A DNA stretch of 52,678 bases from contig JALEZZ010000073.1 in the NCBI GenBank assembly GCA_022773585.1, positions 1-52,678 of the forward strand, read 5' to 3'. Position numbers and translations under genes: made by a program. The notes under the pieces are model-generated. The model was not told where the DNA came from, did no database searches, and was given only the letters and a program-made list of their open reading frames with translations. Shown piece by piece: positions 17,220 through 24,938 of the stretch. The number at the start of each line of letters is the position of its first letter. The stretch's first letter is position 1. Source of the stretch: Selenomonas sp. Lineage in GTDB: Bacteria; Bacillota; Negativicutes; Selenomonadales; Selenomonadaceae.

Positions 17220-18376
17220 GGCTGCTCCCTCCTCTCGCATTCCATTTCATCCAAACATTCTGCGACCACCTGGCGCTGCTCGTCGCTGAGCTCGTCTCCC
17301 TCTGTTGCATCACGGAAGAAATCGCTGAACAGCGTGAGCGCCGACCTTTCCTTCTGCTGTGCCTGGGAGGGCGCGGCGAGCTCGTCAGCGCTCTTCGCCT
17401 TCCAGTTCGGCCGCGTCAGCGCGAAGAGGTTCGGATAGATGGCCTGCAGCTTGTCATAGGCATTAAGGATCGTGTCCTTGTCAAGGAGGTCGACGCGCAC
17501 GTAATCATCATGCGGCAGCGGGTCAAAGCCATCCGTCCGGAGTTCGTCGAGCGTGCCCGTCACGATGCGCACATCATGGCGCGGCGCGAGCGGAACGAAT
17601 TCCTGCGCGACCGTGCCATCCGCTGCGAGATCGACGACGATGGCACCTTTCTGCTGCTTTGCCTCATCGAAGGAATACTTCAGGAGCGAGCCGCTGTAGC
17701 GGATATTTTCAGCGCCTGCGCGCTGCGGGCCATGCAGATGGCCGAGTGCCGTATAGCTGTAGTCCTTGAAATGTACGGGGCGTACCTGGTCGGAGCCGCC
17801 GACGGAAAGCGGCCGCTCGGATTCCGAGCTCCTGCCGCCCGCAAGGAAGGCATGGGCGATGGCGACGGAACGAACACCTGCAGGAATGCGGCTTCGCGCA
17901 TCTGCTACGACGGCCTCCATAGCTTCATCATACGAAATGGACACTTCGATGCCAAAGGCATCACGCACGTCCAGCGGTGCAGCAAAGGGAATCAGAGAGA
18001 AATAGACGGGGCCAGCGTCATCTTCAAGCACAACGGGCTCTGCTCCTTTTGCGATGCGGCCACGCAGATAAACGCCGCTCCGCTCCATGACGCTGCGGCC
18101 GAAGTCGATGCGGCTCGCGCTGTCATGATTGCCCGCAATATAGAGTACGGAAACCTTCCTCTCGCTGAGGCGTGCCAGCACCTCGCTCATGAGGTCGACG
18201 GCTTCTGCGGGCGGAACGCCGCGATCATAGATATCTCCTGCGATAACGACGGCATCCACTTTCGCTTCTTTGACAAGCGAAAGAAGCTCTTCGAGCACAT
18301 AGCGCTGGTCGCTTGTCATATAGCGCTGCCCGAAGAGCTTTCCCAGATGCCAGTCGGCGGTATGAAGAAAACGCAT
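17216..18376 (-). CDS. Exonuclease SbcD (Mre11-like)
   Basis: 386 aa. Metallophosphoesterase motifs in order: HTADWHLG (about 5-12), AGDIYDRG, AGNHDSASR, AHAFL and GHLHGPQ. It is the nuclease subunit partnered with SbcC. Start ATG at 18376 is chosen because AGGAGG lies just upstream and MRFLHTADWHLG is the family's usual N-terminus. The frame stays open upstream but that stretch has no family resemblance. The order sbcD-sbcC-addB-addA puts the two main double-strand-end processing machines under one control. Confidence 0.94.
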   Translation of the reverse strand: MRFLHTADWHLGKLFGQRYMTSDQRYVLEELLSLVKEAKVDAVVIAGDIYDRGVPPAEAVDLMSEVLARLSERKVSVLYIAGNHDSASRIDFGRSVMERSGVYLRGRIAKGAEPVVLEDDAGPVYFSLIPFAAPLDVRDAFGIEVSISYDEAMEAVVADARSRIPAGVRSVAIAHAFLAGGRSSESERPLSVGGSDQVRPVHFKDYSYTALGHLHGPQRAGAENIRYSGSLLKYSFDEAKQQKGAIVVDLAADGTVAQEFVPLAPRHDVRIVTGTLDELRTDGFDPLPHDDYVRVDLLDKDTILNAYDKLQAIYPNLFALTRPNWKAKSADELAAPSQAQQKERSALTLFSDFFRDATEGDELSDEQRQVVAECLDEMECERREQP

Positions 18377-18429
18377 GAAATGCTCCTCCTTGCCGAATGG
18401 CGGTATTCGTTGATTTGATTTTGCCGGAT

Positions 18430-19422
18430 TTACATGATGGGCGATGTGTACGGCGTTGAAACGCGCACGAACGTGCGGCCGCACGAACACGGTTCGCGCC
18501 GGAGGCTCACGGCCTGCCCCGTCCGATAGCGGATCAGTGGCAATGCCTCGGCCACAAGCGACGTCAGCACGAGCTCGCCCATCGCATTCTCGTCGCTGAC
18601 GGGCTCCGACTGACCGAATGCCACGATTTCAGGATACCAGAAATCTTCCTGCACATGCTGGCCCTGCTGCTCCTCGCACTGGTAGAGCACGGAAGCCATG
18701 CCGAGTTCGGGCGCCGAGTAGAAATTGAACAGGCTTGCCTTCGCCCGCTCGACGACATGGCGCTGCAGGAGGTTCTGCAGCCCCGTGTCATTGAGGCAGA
18801 AGAAGCGCTTGACCGACGTATCGGAGAGCTCGCGCCCGGCTGCCTGCATCTGGGTCAGGAGCTGCATGATGAGCTGCGGCGTACTGACAACGGCATCCAT
18901 GCTGACGAGGTCAAAAAGCCTGAGCCAGTGCTGGTAGTCCGTGCCGAGCGGCACGGCCGTCGCGCCGAGGAATTCGAGCGCGTACTGCACGTCCTGCAGG
19001 CGGCTGTCCGACATATCGCCCTGCACGCCGACCGTCGACGTCTTGTTGACGCCGCCCGCGACGAGCGCCCGCGCCATCATCTCGACATTGTGCGCGATGT
19101 CGCCATTACTGTAGAGAGACAGCATCTCTCTGCCCATCTCTTTTTGATAGCTCACGCGCAGCACGCTGCTCATCGGCATCGTCAGCCGGTCCATCGCAGA
19201 TGCCTGATGGAGCTCGAGGCTCGTGACGAACGGCAGCTTCCGGATGTCGGCGAGCGTCTTTATGTCATCTGGCTGCACACCGGCCGCATCGAATTTCTGC
19301 TGGTAGAAGGCGCTCTTTTCCGCCGCCCATTTCACGGCTTTCTGCAGGCGCTCAAGCTGCAGCTCTTCGAGCCGCTCGCGCGGCATCGTCTCGATCTCGG
19401 CATTTGCATACATCACGGACAT
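18430..19422 (-). CDS. Truncated, divergent phenylacetate-CoA ligase (PaaK)-like protein
   Basis: 330 aa against about 430 for PaaK. The N-terminus is clear PaaK (IETMPRERLEELQLERLQKAVKWAAEKSAFYQQKFDAAGV is the family's opening, residues 8-50). The serine/glycine/threonine-rich ATP loop expected near residue 90 is replaced by RVSYQKEMGREM. The chain ends right after the SCGRTFVRV segment, so the hinge and the whole C-terminal lid domain, including the catalytic lysine, are missing. It is therefore unlikely to activate acids. It may be a non-enzymatic relic, a pseudogene, or a protein with a new role; the clean frame and ribosome site (GGGAG) argue it is still translated. Between cheR and sbcD on the same strand. 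Confidence 0.75.
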   Translation of the reverse strand: MSVMYANAEIETMPRERLEELQLERLQKAVKWAAEKSAFYQQKFDAAGVQPDDIKTLADIRKLPFVTSLELHQASAMDRLTMPMSSVLRVSYQKEMGREMLSLYSNGDIAHNVEMMARALVAGGVNKTSTVGVQGDMSDSRLQDVQYALEFLGATAVPLGTDYQHWLRLFDLVSMDAVVSTPQLIMQLLTQMQAAGRELSDTSVKRFFCLNDTGLQNLLQRHVVERAKASLFNFYSAPELGMASVLYQCEEQQGQHVQEDFWYPEIVAFGQSEPVSDENAMGELVLTSLVAEALPLIRYRTGQAVSLRREPCSCGRTFVRVSTPYTSPIM

Positions 19423-19457
19423 AGCGGACAGCTCCCGTCACAAACGATCACTTAGTG

Positions 19458-20246
19458 TTAGTTCAGCGGCTTCTGATAGAAGAACGGCTGGAAGCTCGTA
19501 TACCCGAGCTTGCGGAAATTCAAGATGGCTTCTGTCGCGCCGACGAAGAGGATGCCGCCCGGCTTCAGCGCCTTAAAGAAGTTCGCATAGAGCTGATCCT
19601 TCGCTTCCTCGGTAAAGTAGATGACGACGTTGCGGCAGAGAATCAGGTCGAAGCCCGACTCGAACGGATCCTTCAGGAGATTGTGGCGCTTGAACTCGAT
19701 GACGCGCTTGATTTCGTCCTTGACGGCGAACTTGCCGCCCTCGACGCGGTCGAAATAGCGTGCACGGCGCTCCGGCGTCATGCTCTTGAGCTCGTTCTCG
19801 TTGTAAACGCCCGCCTTCGCCTTCGCGAGAATCTCGATGTCGAGATCGGATGCGAGGATGCGGTGCTTCACGCCCGGCGTCAGCTCCTTGAGGATGATGG
19901 CAAGCGAATACGGTTCCGCGCCAATCGAGCAGCCCGCACTCCAGATATTGAGATGCGGCGAACGCTTCAGGAGGTCAGGAATGACATCCGTCTCGAGCTT
20001 GCCGAACTTCTCCGGCGTACGGAAGAACTCCGAGACGTTGATCGTCAAATACTCGATGAACGCCGCGAAATCATCCTTGTCCTGCGAGACGTGATCGAAA
20101 TACGCCGTATACCCTGGGAACTTCCCGCGCGTCACAAGGTTGCCGATCCGCCGTTTCATCTGCGGCTCCTTGTACAGGTCGAGGTCAATCTCCGTCTTCG
20201 CCTTGAGCTTCTTCTTGAATTCCGCCCAATCTCTATCATCCATCAT
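19458..20246 (-). CDS. Chemotaxis protein methyltransferase CheR
   Basis: 262 aa from ATG 20246 (AAGGAGGGG six bases upstream; a second ATG follows directly). N-terminal helical CheR domain (about 1-70), then the SAM-dependent methyltransferase: LTINVSEFFR, IWSAGCSIGAEPYSLA (SAM loop), LASDLDIEIL, and FDLILCRNVVIYF. It methylates glutamates on chemoreceptors. No other chemotaxis genes are near, so it is an orphan copy; it sits 35 bp upstream of the PaaK-like gene and may share its transcript. Confidence 0.93.
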   Translation of the reverse strand: MMDDRDWAEFKKKLKAKTEIDLDLYKEPQMKRRIGNLVTRGKFPGYTAYFDHVSQDKDDFAAFIEYLTINVSEFFRTPEKFGKLETDVIPDLLKRSPHLNIWSAGCSIGAEPYSLAIILKELTPGVKHRILASDLDIEILAKAKAGVYNENELKSMTPERRARYFDRVEGGKFAVKDEIKRVIEFKRHNLLKDPFESGFDLILCRNVVIYFTEEAKDQLYANFFKALKPGGILFVGATEAILNFRKLGYTSFQPFFYQKPLN

Positions 20247-20350
20247 GGGGAACCCCTCCTTCATGTTTCATGCTATTGTATGAACTACGCAACAACTTTT
20301 TTTGCTATTGTTTTATATTCCCTGCCCTGCGCTGAAAATCCTTCTTTTGC

Positions 20351-20386
20351 AAAAAAAATGTGGCAGAAGCGCCATCTTCTGCCACA
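20351..20386 (-). terminator. Terminator of the hsp20 gene
   Basis: 11-bp perfect stem TGTGGCAGAAG/CTTCTGCCACA with a 6-nt loop (20359-20386). On the minus strand it is followed by eight U (20358-20351), a strong intrinsic terminator 16 bp after the hsp20 stop. Confidence 0.92.
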
Positions 20387-20401
20387 AAATTTATATTTCG
20401 C

Positions 20402-20851
20402 TTACTTGATATCGAAAACCGTCTTGTTCGCGTCATCGTGCACCTTCGGCAGAACGACATGAAGCACGCCGTTCTCGAACGAAACGCTCACGCTCTCCTT
20501 GTCGATGCCATCGATCTCGAACGAGCGCTCGAACGTGCCCGTGCGGCGCTCGCGGCAGATGTAGCGGACGCTCTCCTCCTCCGGCTCTGGACGCTCGGCG
20601 CGGATCGTCAGGCGCGTGTCCTCTTCATATGCCACCGTGATGTCGTTCTTTGTAAAGCCCGGCAGCTCGGCGAAGAGCTCATAGCGGTCATCCGTCTCGA
20701 TGGCATCGACGCGGAACGGGAAAATCACGCTCGCGGCGCGGCCCACGGGATTGTGTGCCTGCTCCATCGCGAAGTCCCAGAAACGATCGAGCACATCGCG
20801 GCTCTTCTCCTGGGCATTGTTCTTGAAATTGAAAGGAATGGTACGGAACAT
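20402..20851 (-). CDS. Hsp20-family small heat-shock protein
   Basis: 149 aa. An alpha-crystallin domain covers about residues 45-140, with ELPGFTKNDITV near its start and the hallmark GVLHVVLPK near 125-135. The N-terminus is short and aromatic (FRTIPFNF, FWDFAM), as in oligomerising holdases that keep unfolded proteins soluble. The usual C-terminal I-x-I anchor is not obvious; the chain ends NKTVFDIK, so oligomer size may differ. Single-gene transcript with its own promoter (20884-20912) and terminator. Confidence 0.93.
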   Translation of the reverse strand: MFRTIPFNFKNNAQEKSRDVLDRFWDFAMEQAHNPVGRAASVIFPFRVDAIETDDRYELFAELPGFTKNDITVAYEEDTRLTIRAERPEPEEESVRYICRERRTGTFERSFEIDGIDKESVSVSFENGVLHVVLPKVHDDANKTVFDIK

Positions 20852-20883
20852 CTGAAATTCCCCCTGTCTTTTTCTTTGGTTTC

Positions 20884-20912
20884 ATTATACCCGCATCTGG
20901 CGGATTTTTCAA
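20884..20912 (-). promoter_or_regulatory. Promoter of hsp20
   Basis: On the minus strand TTGAAA, 17-bp spacer, TATAAT. The spacer contains the short inverted repeat CCGC-CAGAT-GCGG. The -35 overlaps the stop codon of the upstream cyclase gene. No CIRCE (HrcA) site is visible, so heat control, if any, works another way. Confidence 0.75.
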
Positions 20913-22174
20913 TCATCAGCATCTTCATCGCCCCCAGAAGCGACATAGCAGGCACCTTTGCCCTGCTTCGCTGCCTCGGCGCGCGCGGCGCTGCTATTGA
21001 AAATCAGCTTGTCAAGCGGCGTTCCAGCCTTGCACTGCGCGATGCCCGCATTGGCCTGCACGCGCTTCATGCGCTCATCCATCGCGTACATCTCCTGCAG
21101 CTGCTTCTGGAATGTCTCGACGTCCTGCCGCACAGCTTCCGCAGGATGCACGCCCCTGAGCAACACGCCGAACTCGTCGCCGCCCATGCGCACCTTGAGG
21201 TCATCTGGAAAGACGTCGCCGAGTTCTTCCGCTGCAATCTTCAGCACGGCATCGCCAAGCTCATGGCCGTATTTTTCATTGACCTCGCGGAAATGGTCGA
21301 GGTCAATCAAGACGAGCGTCAGTGCTTCGTCCTTGCACTCCATTTCGGCAAAGTGGTGGAAATAATCGCGGTTCGCAAGCCCCGTGAGCTTGTCCTCGCG
21401 CGAGAGACGCTGAATCGTATCCTTGTACTCGTTTTCCCGCGTCACATCGCGCGCGATACCGACCGTGCCGATGATTGTCTTGCCATCCTCGTCGAAAATC
21501 GGCGTCTTGTACGTCTTGAGCTTGCGGAGGCCCTGCGCGCTCATGACCTGCTCGTCAAAGAGGCACGTCTTGCGCGCCTTGATGACATCGTCCTCTGTCT
21601 CGACGCAGACGTAATCGCTGCGCTCGTAGACGGCGCGCGGGATGCCCCAAATGTAGTAATGGTCGTGCCCCTCGATGTCCGAACGCGGCTTGTTGACAGC
21701 CGTGCAGAACGCATCGTTGACATGGAGGTGCAGTCCCTTGAGATCCTTGAACCAGATCATGTCCGGCAGCGTATTGATCGTCTGTTCGAGATATGTCTCG
21801 TTGAGCCAGGCATCCTTCTCGGCCTTGAGACGTTCCAGCAGGCGCTGGAATCGGAACGTCGCAATCTCCGGCAGCGTCGCGCTCGGCCAGACATCATCGA
21901 CGCAGGCGAGATCGTCCGCGGGAATCGAACCAGGTTCGTCACAGCAAACGATGATCTTCCCCTCGGGGCCGATGTCCTGACGCAGCATCTGCATCTGAAG
22001 CGGTGCCTTGTCATCGAGAAAGACAATCTGGTTCCTTCCCGCCGGCAGGCGCATGGAACGGGAAAACAGATGGAAGACATGCTCGAAGCGCGGCAGTGCC
22101 TCTATCTTCTTCCAGACGCGCACGACCCCCTCGTCAATGCCACGGATCCAGAAATGCAGCTGGACATGATACAT
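20909..22174 (-). CDS. PAS-GGDEF diguanylate cyclase
   Basis: 421 aa from ATG 22174 (GGGGG nine bases upstream). Residues about 1-105 are an unassigned N-terminal region that looks like a degenerate receiver-type sensor (IVFLDDKAPLQM...GPEGKIIVCCDEP). A PAS domain follows (about 120-245: INTLPDMIWFKDLKG ... GIARDVT). The GGDEF domain is at about 255-410 with an intact GGDEF at 331-335, so it should make cyclic-di-GMP from two GTP. The allosteric RxxD inhibition site expected just before it reads FPDD, so product inhibition through that site is probably lost. No EAL domain, no membrane helix: a cytoplasmic sensor. Confidence 0.9.
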   Translation of the reverse strand: MYHVQLHFWIRGIDEGVVRVWKKIEALPRFEHVFHLFSRSMRLPAGRNQIVFLDDKAPLQMQMLRQDIGPEGKIIVCCDEPGSIPADDLACVDDVWPSATLPEIATFRFQRLLERLKAEKDAWLNETYLEQTINTLPDMIWFKDLKGLHLHVNDAFCTAVNKPRSDIEGHDHYYIWGIPRAVYERSDYVCVETEDDVIKARKTCLFDEQVMSAQGLRKLKTYKTPIFDEDGKTIIGTVGIARDVTRENEYKDTIQRLSREDKLTGLANRDYFHHFAEMECKDEALTLVLIDLDHFREVNEKYGHELGDAVLKIAAEELGDVFPDDLKVRMGGDEFGVLLRGVHPAEAVRQDVETFQKQLQEMYAMDERMKRVQANAGIAQCKAGTPLDKLIFNSSAARAEAAKQGKGACYVASGGDEDADD

Positions 22175-22224
22175 CGCAAAGTTCCCCCTCACAGAATTCT
22201 CTTCTTTACAATTTATCATACACC

Positions 22225-22256
22225 AAAAAGCCCCCTTCTTCAATGAGGAAGGGGGC
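22225..22256 (-). terminator. Terminator of the propionate operon
   Basis: 9-bp stem GCCCCCTTC/GAAGGGGGC (22230-22238 with 22248-22256), 9-nt loop; on the minus strand the stem is followed by a run of five U. It lies 25 bp after the stop of the biotin-carrier gene and closes the long operon that begins at 29671. Confidence 0.88.
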
Positions 22257-22280
22257 CTGTTTCCTTAGTGAATCAGAGAA

Positions 22281-22664
22281 TCAGCCGAGGATGACGAGGG
22301 AGTCATGCACTTTGACGCTCTGGCCGGCAGCGACGTTGAACGTCTTGACCGTGCCATCAGCATCTGCCGTGATCTCGTTCTGCATCTTCATAGCTTCGAG
22401 GATGAGCAGGACATCGCCAGCCTTGACAGCCTGGCCTTCGGAAGCGACGAGCTTCACAATCTTGCCCGGCATCGGAGCGTCGATGGAGTGCTCGCCAGCG
22501 CCTGCTGCGACAGCTGCCTTTGCCGGAGCAGCCTTCGGAGCCGGAGCTGCTTTCGGAGCCGGAGCCGCTTTCGGTGCAGCCTTCGGAGCAGCAGCTGCTG
22601 CCTTCACTTCTTCGACTTCGACTTCATAAGCGGTGCCATTGACCGTGATGTTGAACTTTTTCAT
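22281..22664 (-). CDS. Biotin carrier subunit (gamma) of methylmalonyl-CoA decarboxylase
   Basis: 127 aa. The first 20 residues are the usual short cap ([20 protein letters not shown]), followed by a long Ala/Pro/Lys hinge with repeated [13 protein letters not shown] units (about 24-50), then a biotinyl domain with the biotinylation motif EAMKM (about 91-95). It shuttles CO2 from the carboxyltransferase to the membrane decarboxylase in sodium-pumping decarboxylases. Last gene of the operon. It could in principle serve another biotin enzyme, but its position beside mmdA makes this assignment strong. Confidence 0.92.
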   Translation of the reverse strand: MKKFNITVNGTAYEVEVEEVKAAAAAPKAAPKAAPAPKAAPAPKAAPAKAAVAAGAGEHSIDAPMPGKIVKLVASEGQAVKAGDVLLILEAMKMQNEITADADGTVKTFNVAAGQSVKVHDSLVILG

Positions 22665-22697
22665 TTGAAAATTCCTCCAGTTTCTCAGCTTTGATTC

Positions 22698-22847
22698 TCA
22701 GCGCTTGCCGCCACGGGCAGCCAGGTTCCAAGCATTGCTCGTGCGATGGATGCGCACGGCGACGACCTTGTTCCCCGTCATCATCTGGACCGCAGCCGAG
22801 ATGGCAGCCACGACCTCAGGCGAGACGTCTTTTGCATTGATCTTCAT
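22698..22847 (-). CDS. Tiny decarboxylase subunit, MmdE (epsilon)-like
   Basis: 49 aa, in the gap between mmdA and the biotin carrier gene. Start ATG at 22847 has GGGGGAA upstream. Residues about 9-20 form an Ala-rich helix (SPEVVAAISAAVQMM) and the C-terminus has RIHRTSNAWNLAAR, the tail also found at the C-terminus of delta subunits of sodium-pumping decarboxylases. In Veillonella the epsilon subunit is a similarly small protein related to the delta C-terminus and stabilises the complex. There is no membrane helix, so it cannot be a full delta subunit. Short length makes the family call moderate; position and motif make the gene itself likely. Confidence 0.75.
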   Translation of the reverse strand: MKINAKDVSPEVVAAISAAVQMMTGNKVVAVRIHRTSNAWNLAARGGKR

Positions 22848-22868
22848 AGGTGTTCCCCCGATTCCAGA

Positions 22869-24404
22869 TTACAATGGAATATTGGCATGCTTCTTGGCCG
22901 GGCCGACTTCGCGCTTGCTCGCGAGGGCGTTGAACGCCGTGATGACGAGCGGACGCGTCTCCTTCGGCTCGATGACCATGTCGACATAGCCGCGTTCTGC
23001 TGCGACATACGGGGTTGCAAATTCGTCGATGTAGTCCTGCGTCTTCTGCGCCTTGGCTTCCGGCTCTTCCTTGCGGAAGATGATGTTGGCTGCGCCAGCA
23101 GGGCCCATGACAGCGATCTCCGCCGTCGGCCAAGCCATGACCTGGTCAGCGCCGAGCTCGCGGCAGCACATAGCGATGTAGGAACCGCCGTATGCCTTGC
23201 GCGTGATGACCGTGACCTTCGGCACCGTCGCCTCGCTGTATGCATAGAGCATCTTTGCGCCGTGGCGGATGATGCCGTTGTGCTCCTGATCGACGCCCGG
23301 CAGGAAGCCCGGAACATCGACGAGCGTCAGCAGCGGAATGTTGAAGGCATCGCAGAAGCGGACGAAGCGTGCCGCCTTGTCGGAGGCATTGACATCGAGG
23401 CAGCCAGCCATGACGTTCGGCTGGTTTGCGACGATGCCGACGACGCGGCCGTCCATGCGCGCATAACCGATGATGACGTTCTGCGCGAACATCTCCTGCA
23501 CTTCGAAGAACTCGCCGTTATCGACGATGCCGCGGATGACGTCCTTCATGTCATACGGTGCATTCGGGTTGTCCGGAATGACCGTGTTGAGATCCTCATC
23601 CTGACGGTCCGGATCGTCCGTCGGATCGACGGCCGGAGCGTCTTCCATGTTGTTGCTCGGGAGGAAGGACAGCAGCTCGCGGATCTTGGCGATGCAGTCA
23701 TCCTCGTCCTCGCAAGCGAAGTGCGCGTTGCCGGAAACAGCGTTGTGCGTGACAGCGCCGCCGAGTTCCTCAGCCGTGACTTCCTCAGCCGTGACCGACT
23801 TGATGACGGCCGGGCCCGTGATGAACATCTGGCTCGTGCCCTTCACCATGAAGATGAAGTCCGTCAGAGCCGGGCTGTAGACAGCGCCGCCAGCGCACGG
23901 TCCCATGATGACGGAAATCTGCGGGACAACGCCCGAAGCCGCCGTGTTGCGGTAGAAGATGCCGGCATAGCCGGAGAGCGCGTCAACAGCTTCCTGGATG
24001 CGGGCGCCGCCCGAATCGTTGATGCCGATGCACGGTGCGCCCATCTTCATCGCGAGATCCTGAACCTTCCAGATCTTGTGCGCGTGCTTCTCGCCGAGCG
24101 CGCCGCCCGAGACCGTGAAGTCCTGAGCAAATGCGTAGACGAGGCGGCCGTCAACCGTGCCGTAGCCCGTGACAACACCGTCGGCCGGGAGATCCTGTTT
24201 CTCCATGCCGAAGTTCGTGCAGCGATGCTTCATGAACATATCGAGTTCGACGAACGTGCCTTCATCAAAGAGCTTCTCGAGGCGCTCGCGGGCCGTGTAC
24301 TTGCCCTTCGCATGCTGCTTGTCGATGCGCTTCTGGCCGCCAGCCTGGCGGATGTGCTCTTTCTTGGCGTTCATCTGTTCAATTTTTTCCTGAACGGTTG
24401 CCAT
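22869..24404 (-). CDS. Methylmalonyl-CoA decarboxylase alpha subunit (carboxyltransferase)
   Basis: 511 aa from ATG 24404 (AGGAGG upstream). A two-domain crotonase-type carboxyltransferase: ARERLEKLFDEGTFVE and FTVSGGALGEKHAHKI in the N-half, GGARIQEAVDALSGY and the GPCAGGAVYSPAL oxyanion region, then the C-half with VDVPGFLPGVDQEHNGIIRHGAKMLYAY and RKAYGGSYIAM. Propionyl-CoA carboxylase beta chains look almost the same; the decarboxylase call rests on the adjacent epsilon-like and biotin-carrier genes and the absence of a biotin carboxylase. Reaction: carboxyl transfer from (S)-methylmalonyl-CoA to biotin, giving propionyl-CoA. Confidence 0.92.
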   Translation of the reverse strand: MATVQEKIEQMNAKKEHIRQAGGQKRIDKQHAKGKYTARERLEKLFDEGTFVELDMFMKHRCTNFGMEKQDLPADGVVTGYGTVDGRLVYAFAQDFTVSGGALGEKHAHKIWKVQDLAMKMGAPCIGINDSGGARIQEAVDALSGYAGIFYRNTAASGVVPQISVIMGPCAGGAVYSPALTDFIFMVKGTSQMFITGPAVIKSVTAEEVTAEELGGAVTHNAVSGNAHFACEDEDDCIAKIRELLSFLPSNNMEDAPAVDPTDDPDRQDEDLNTVIPDNPNAPYDMKDVIRGIVDNGEFFEVQEMFAQNVIIGYARMDGRVVGIVANQPNVMAGCLDVNASDKAARFVRFCDAFNIPLLTLVDVPGFLPGVDQEHNGIIRHGAKMLYAYSEATVPKVTVITRKAYGGSYIAMCCRELGADQVMAWPTAEIAVMGPAGAANIIFRKEEPEAKAQKTQDYIDEFATPYVAAERGYVDMVIEPKETRPLVITAFNALASKREVGPAKKHANIPL

Positions 24405-24485
24405 GTTTACCCTCCTAGTATTTCGCATTTTAATCTGCGTGATTTCTGCTTGTCAGCAGGGCTTGCAAGACCCTTTGGGAGAGTC

Positions 24486-24902
24486 TCAGTCGCGCTGGCA
24501 GAGCTCGAGGAGGACGCCATGCGATGCTTTCGGATGAACGAACGCAATCTTCGCGCCGCCAGCACCCTTGCGCGGCTTCTCATCGATGAGGCGGACGCCC
24601 TTCTCTTTGAGGTCGGCGAGTGCCTGCTCGATGTTGTCAACGCGCAGTGCGATGTGCTGGATGCCGCCGCGGCCGTTGTTCTTCTCGATGAACTTCGCAA
24701 TCGGAGAAGCCGGCTCCGTCGCTGCAAGCAGCTCGATCTCGCTGCCGTTCGGCGTCGGGAAGAAGCCCGTCGTGACTTTCTGCTCTGCGACGGTCTCTTC
24801 ACCGTTCGCGGGGAGGCCGAGCGCGTCACTCCAGAATGCACCGACTTCCTTGAGGTCCGTGACAGCGATGCCGATATGGTCGACTCCTAAAACCTTGAAC
24901 AT
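24486..24902 (-). CDS. Methylmalonyl-CoA epimerase
   Basis: 138 aa, full length. Two beta-alpha-beta-beta-beta units of the glyoxalase/VOC fold with the metal ligands in place: DHIGIAV at the start, IQHIALRVDNIEQAL in the middle and VLLELCQ at the end. Interconverts the (R)-methylmalonyl-CoA made by the mutase and the (S)-form used by the decarboxylase. Lies between meaB and mmdA; ribosome site AGGAGG. Confidence 0.95.
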   Translation of the reverse strand: MFKVLGVDHIGIAVTDLKEVGAFWSDALGLPANGEETVAEQKVTTGFFPTPNGSEIELLAATEPASPIAKFIEKNNGRGGIQHIALRVDNIEQALADLKEKGVRLIDEKPRKGAGGAKIAFVHPKASHGVLLELCQRD

Positions 24903-24938
24903 AGTTTGTTGCCTCCTAAGACGTGCCTCGCTGAAAAC

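Noticed and set aside
20852..20908. CIRCE element for the small heat-shock gene
   Set aside because: No TTAGCACTC-N9-GAGTGCTAA-like repeat; only a short CCGC/GCGG repeat in the spacer.
24455..24490. Possible further copy of the two-hairpin repeat at the end of the epimerase gene
   Set aside because: Only a short CTCTCCCAAAGGG-like piece matches; the order of parts and the TAGCGA tail are missing.
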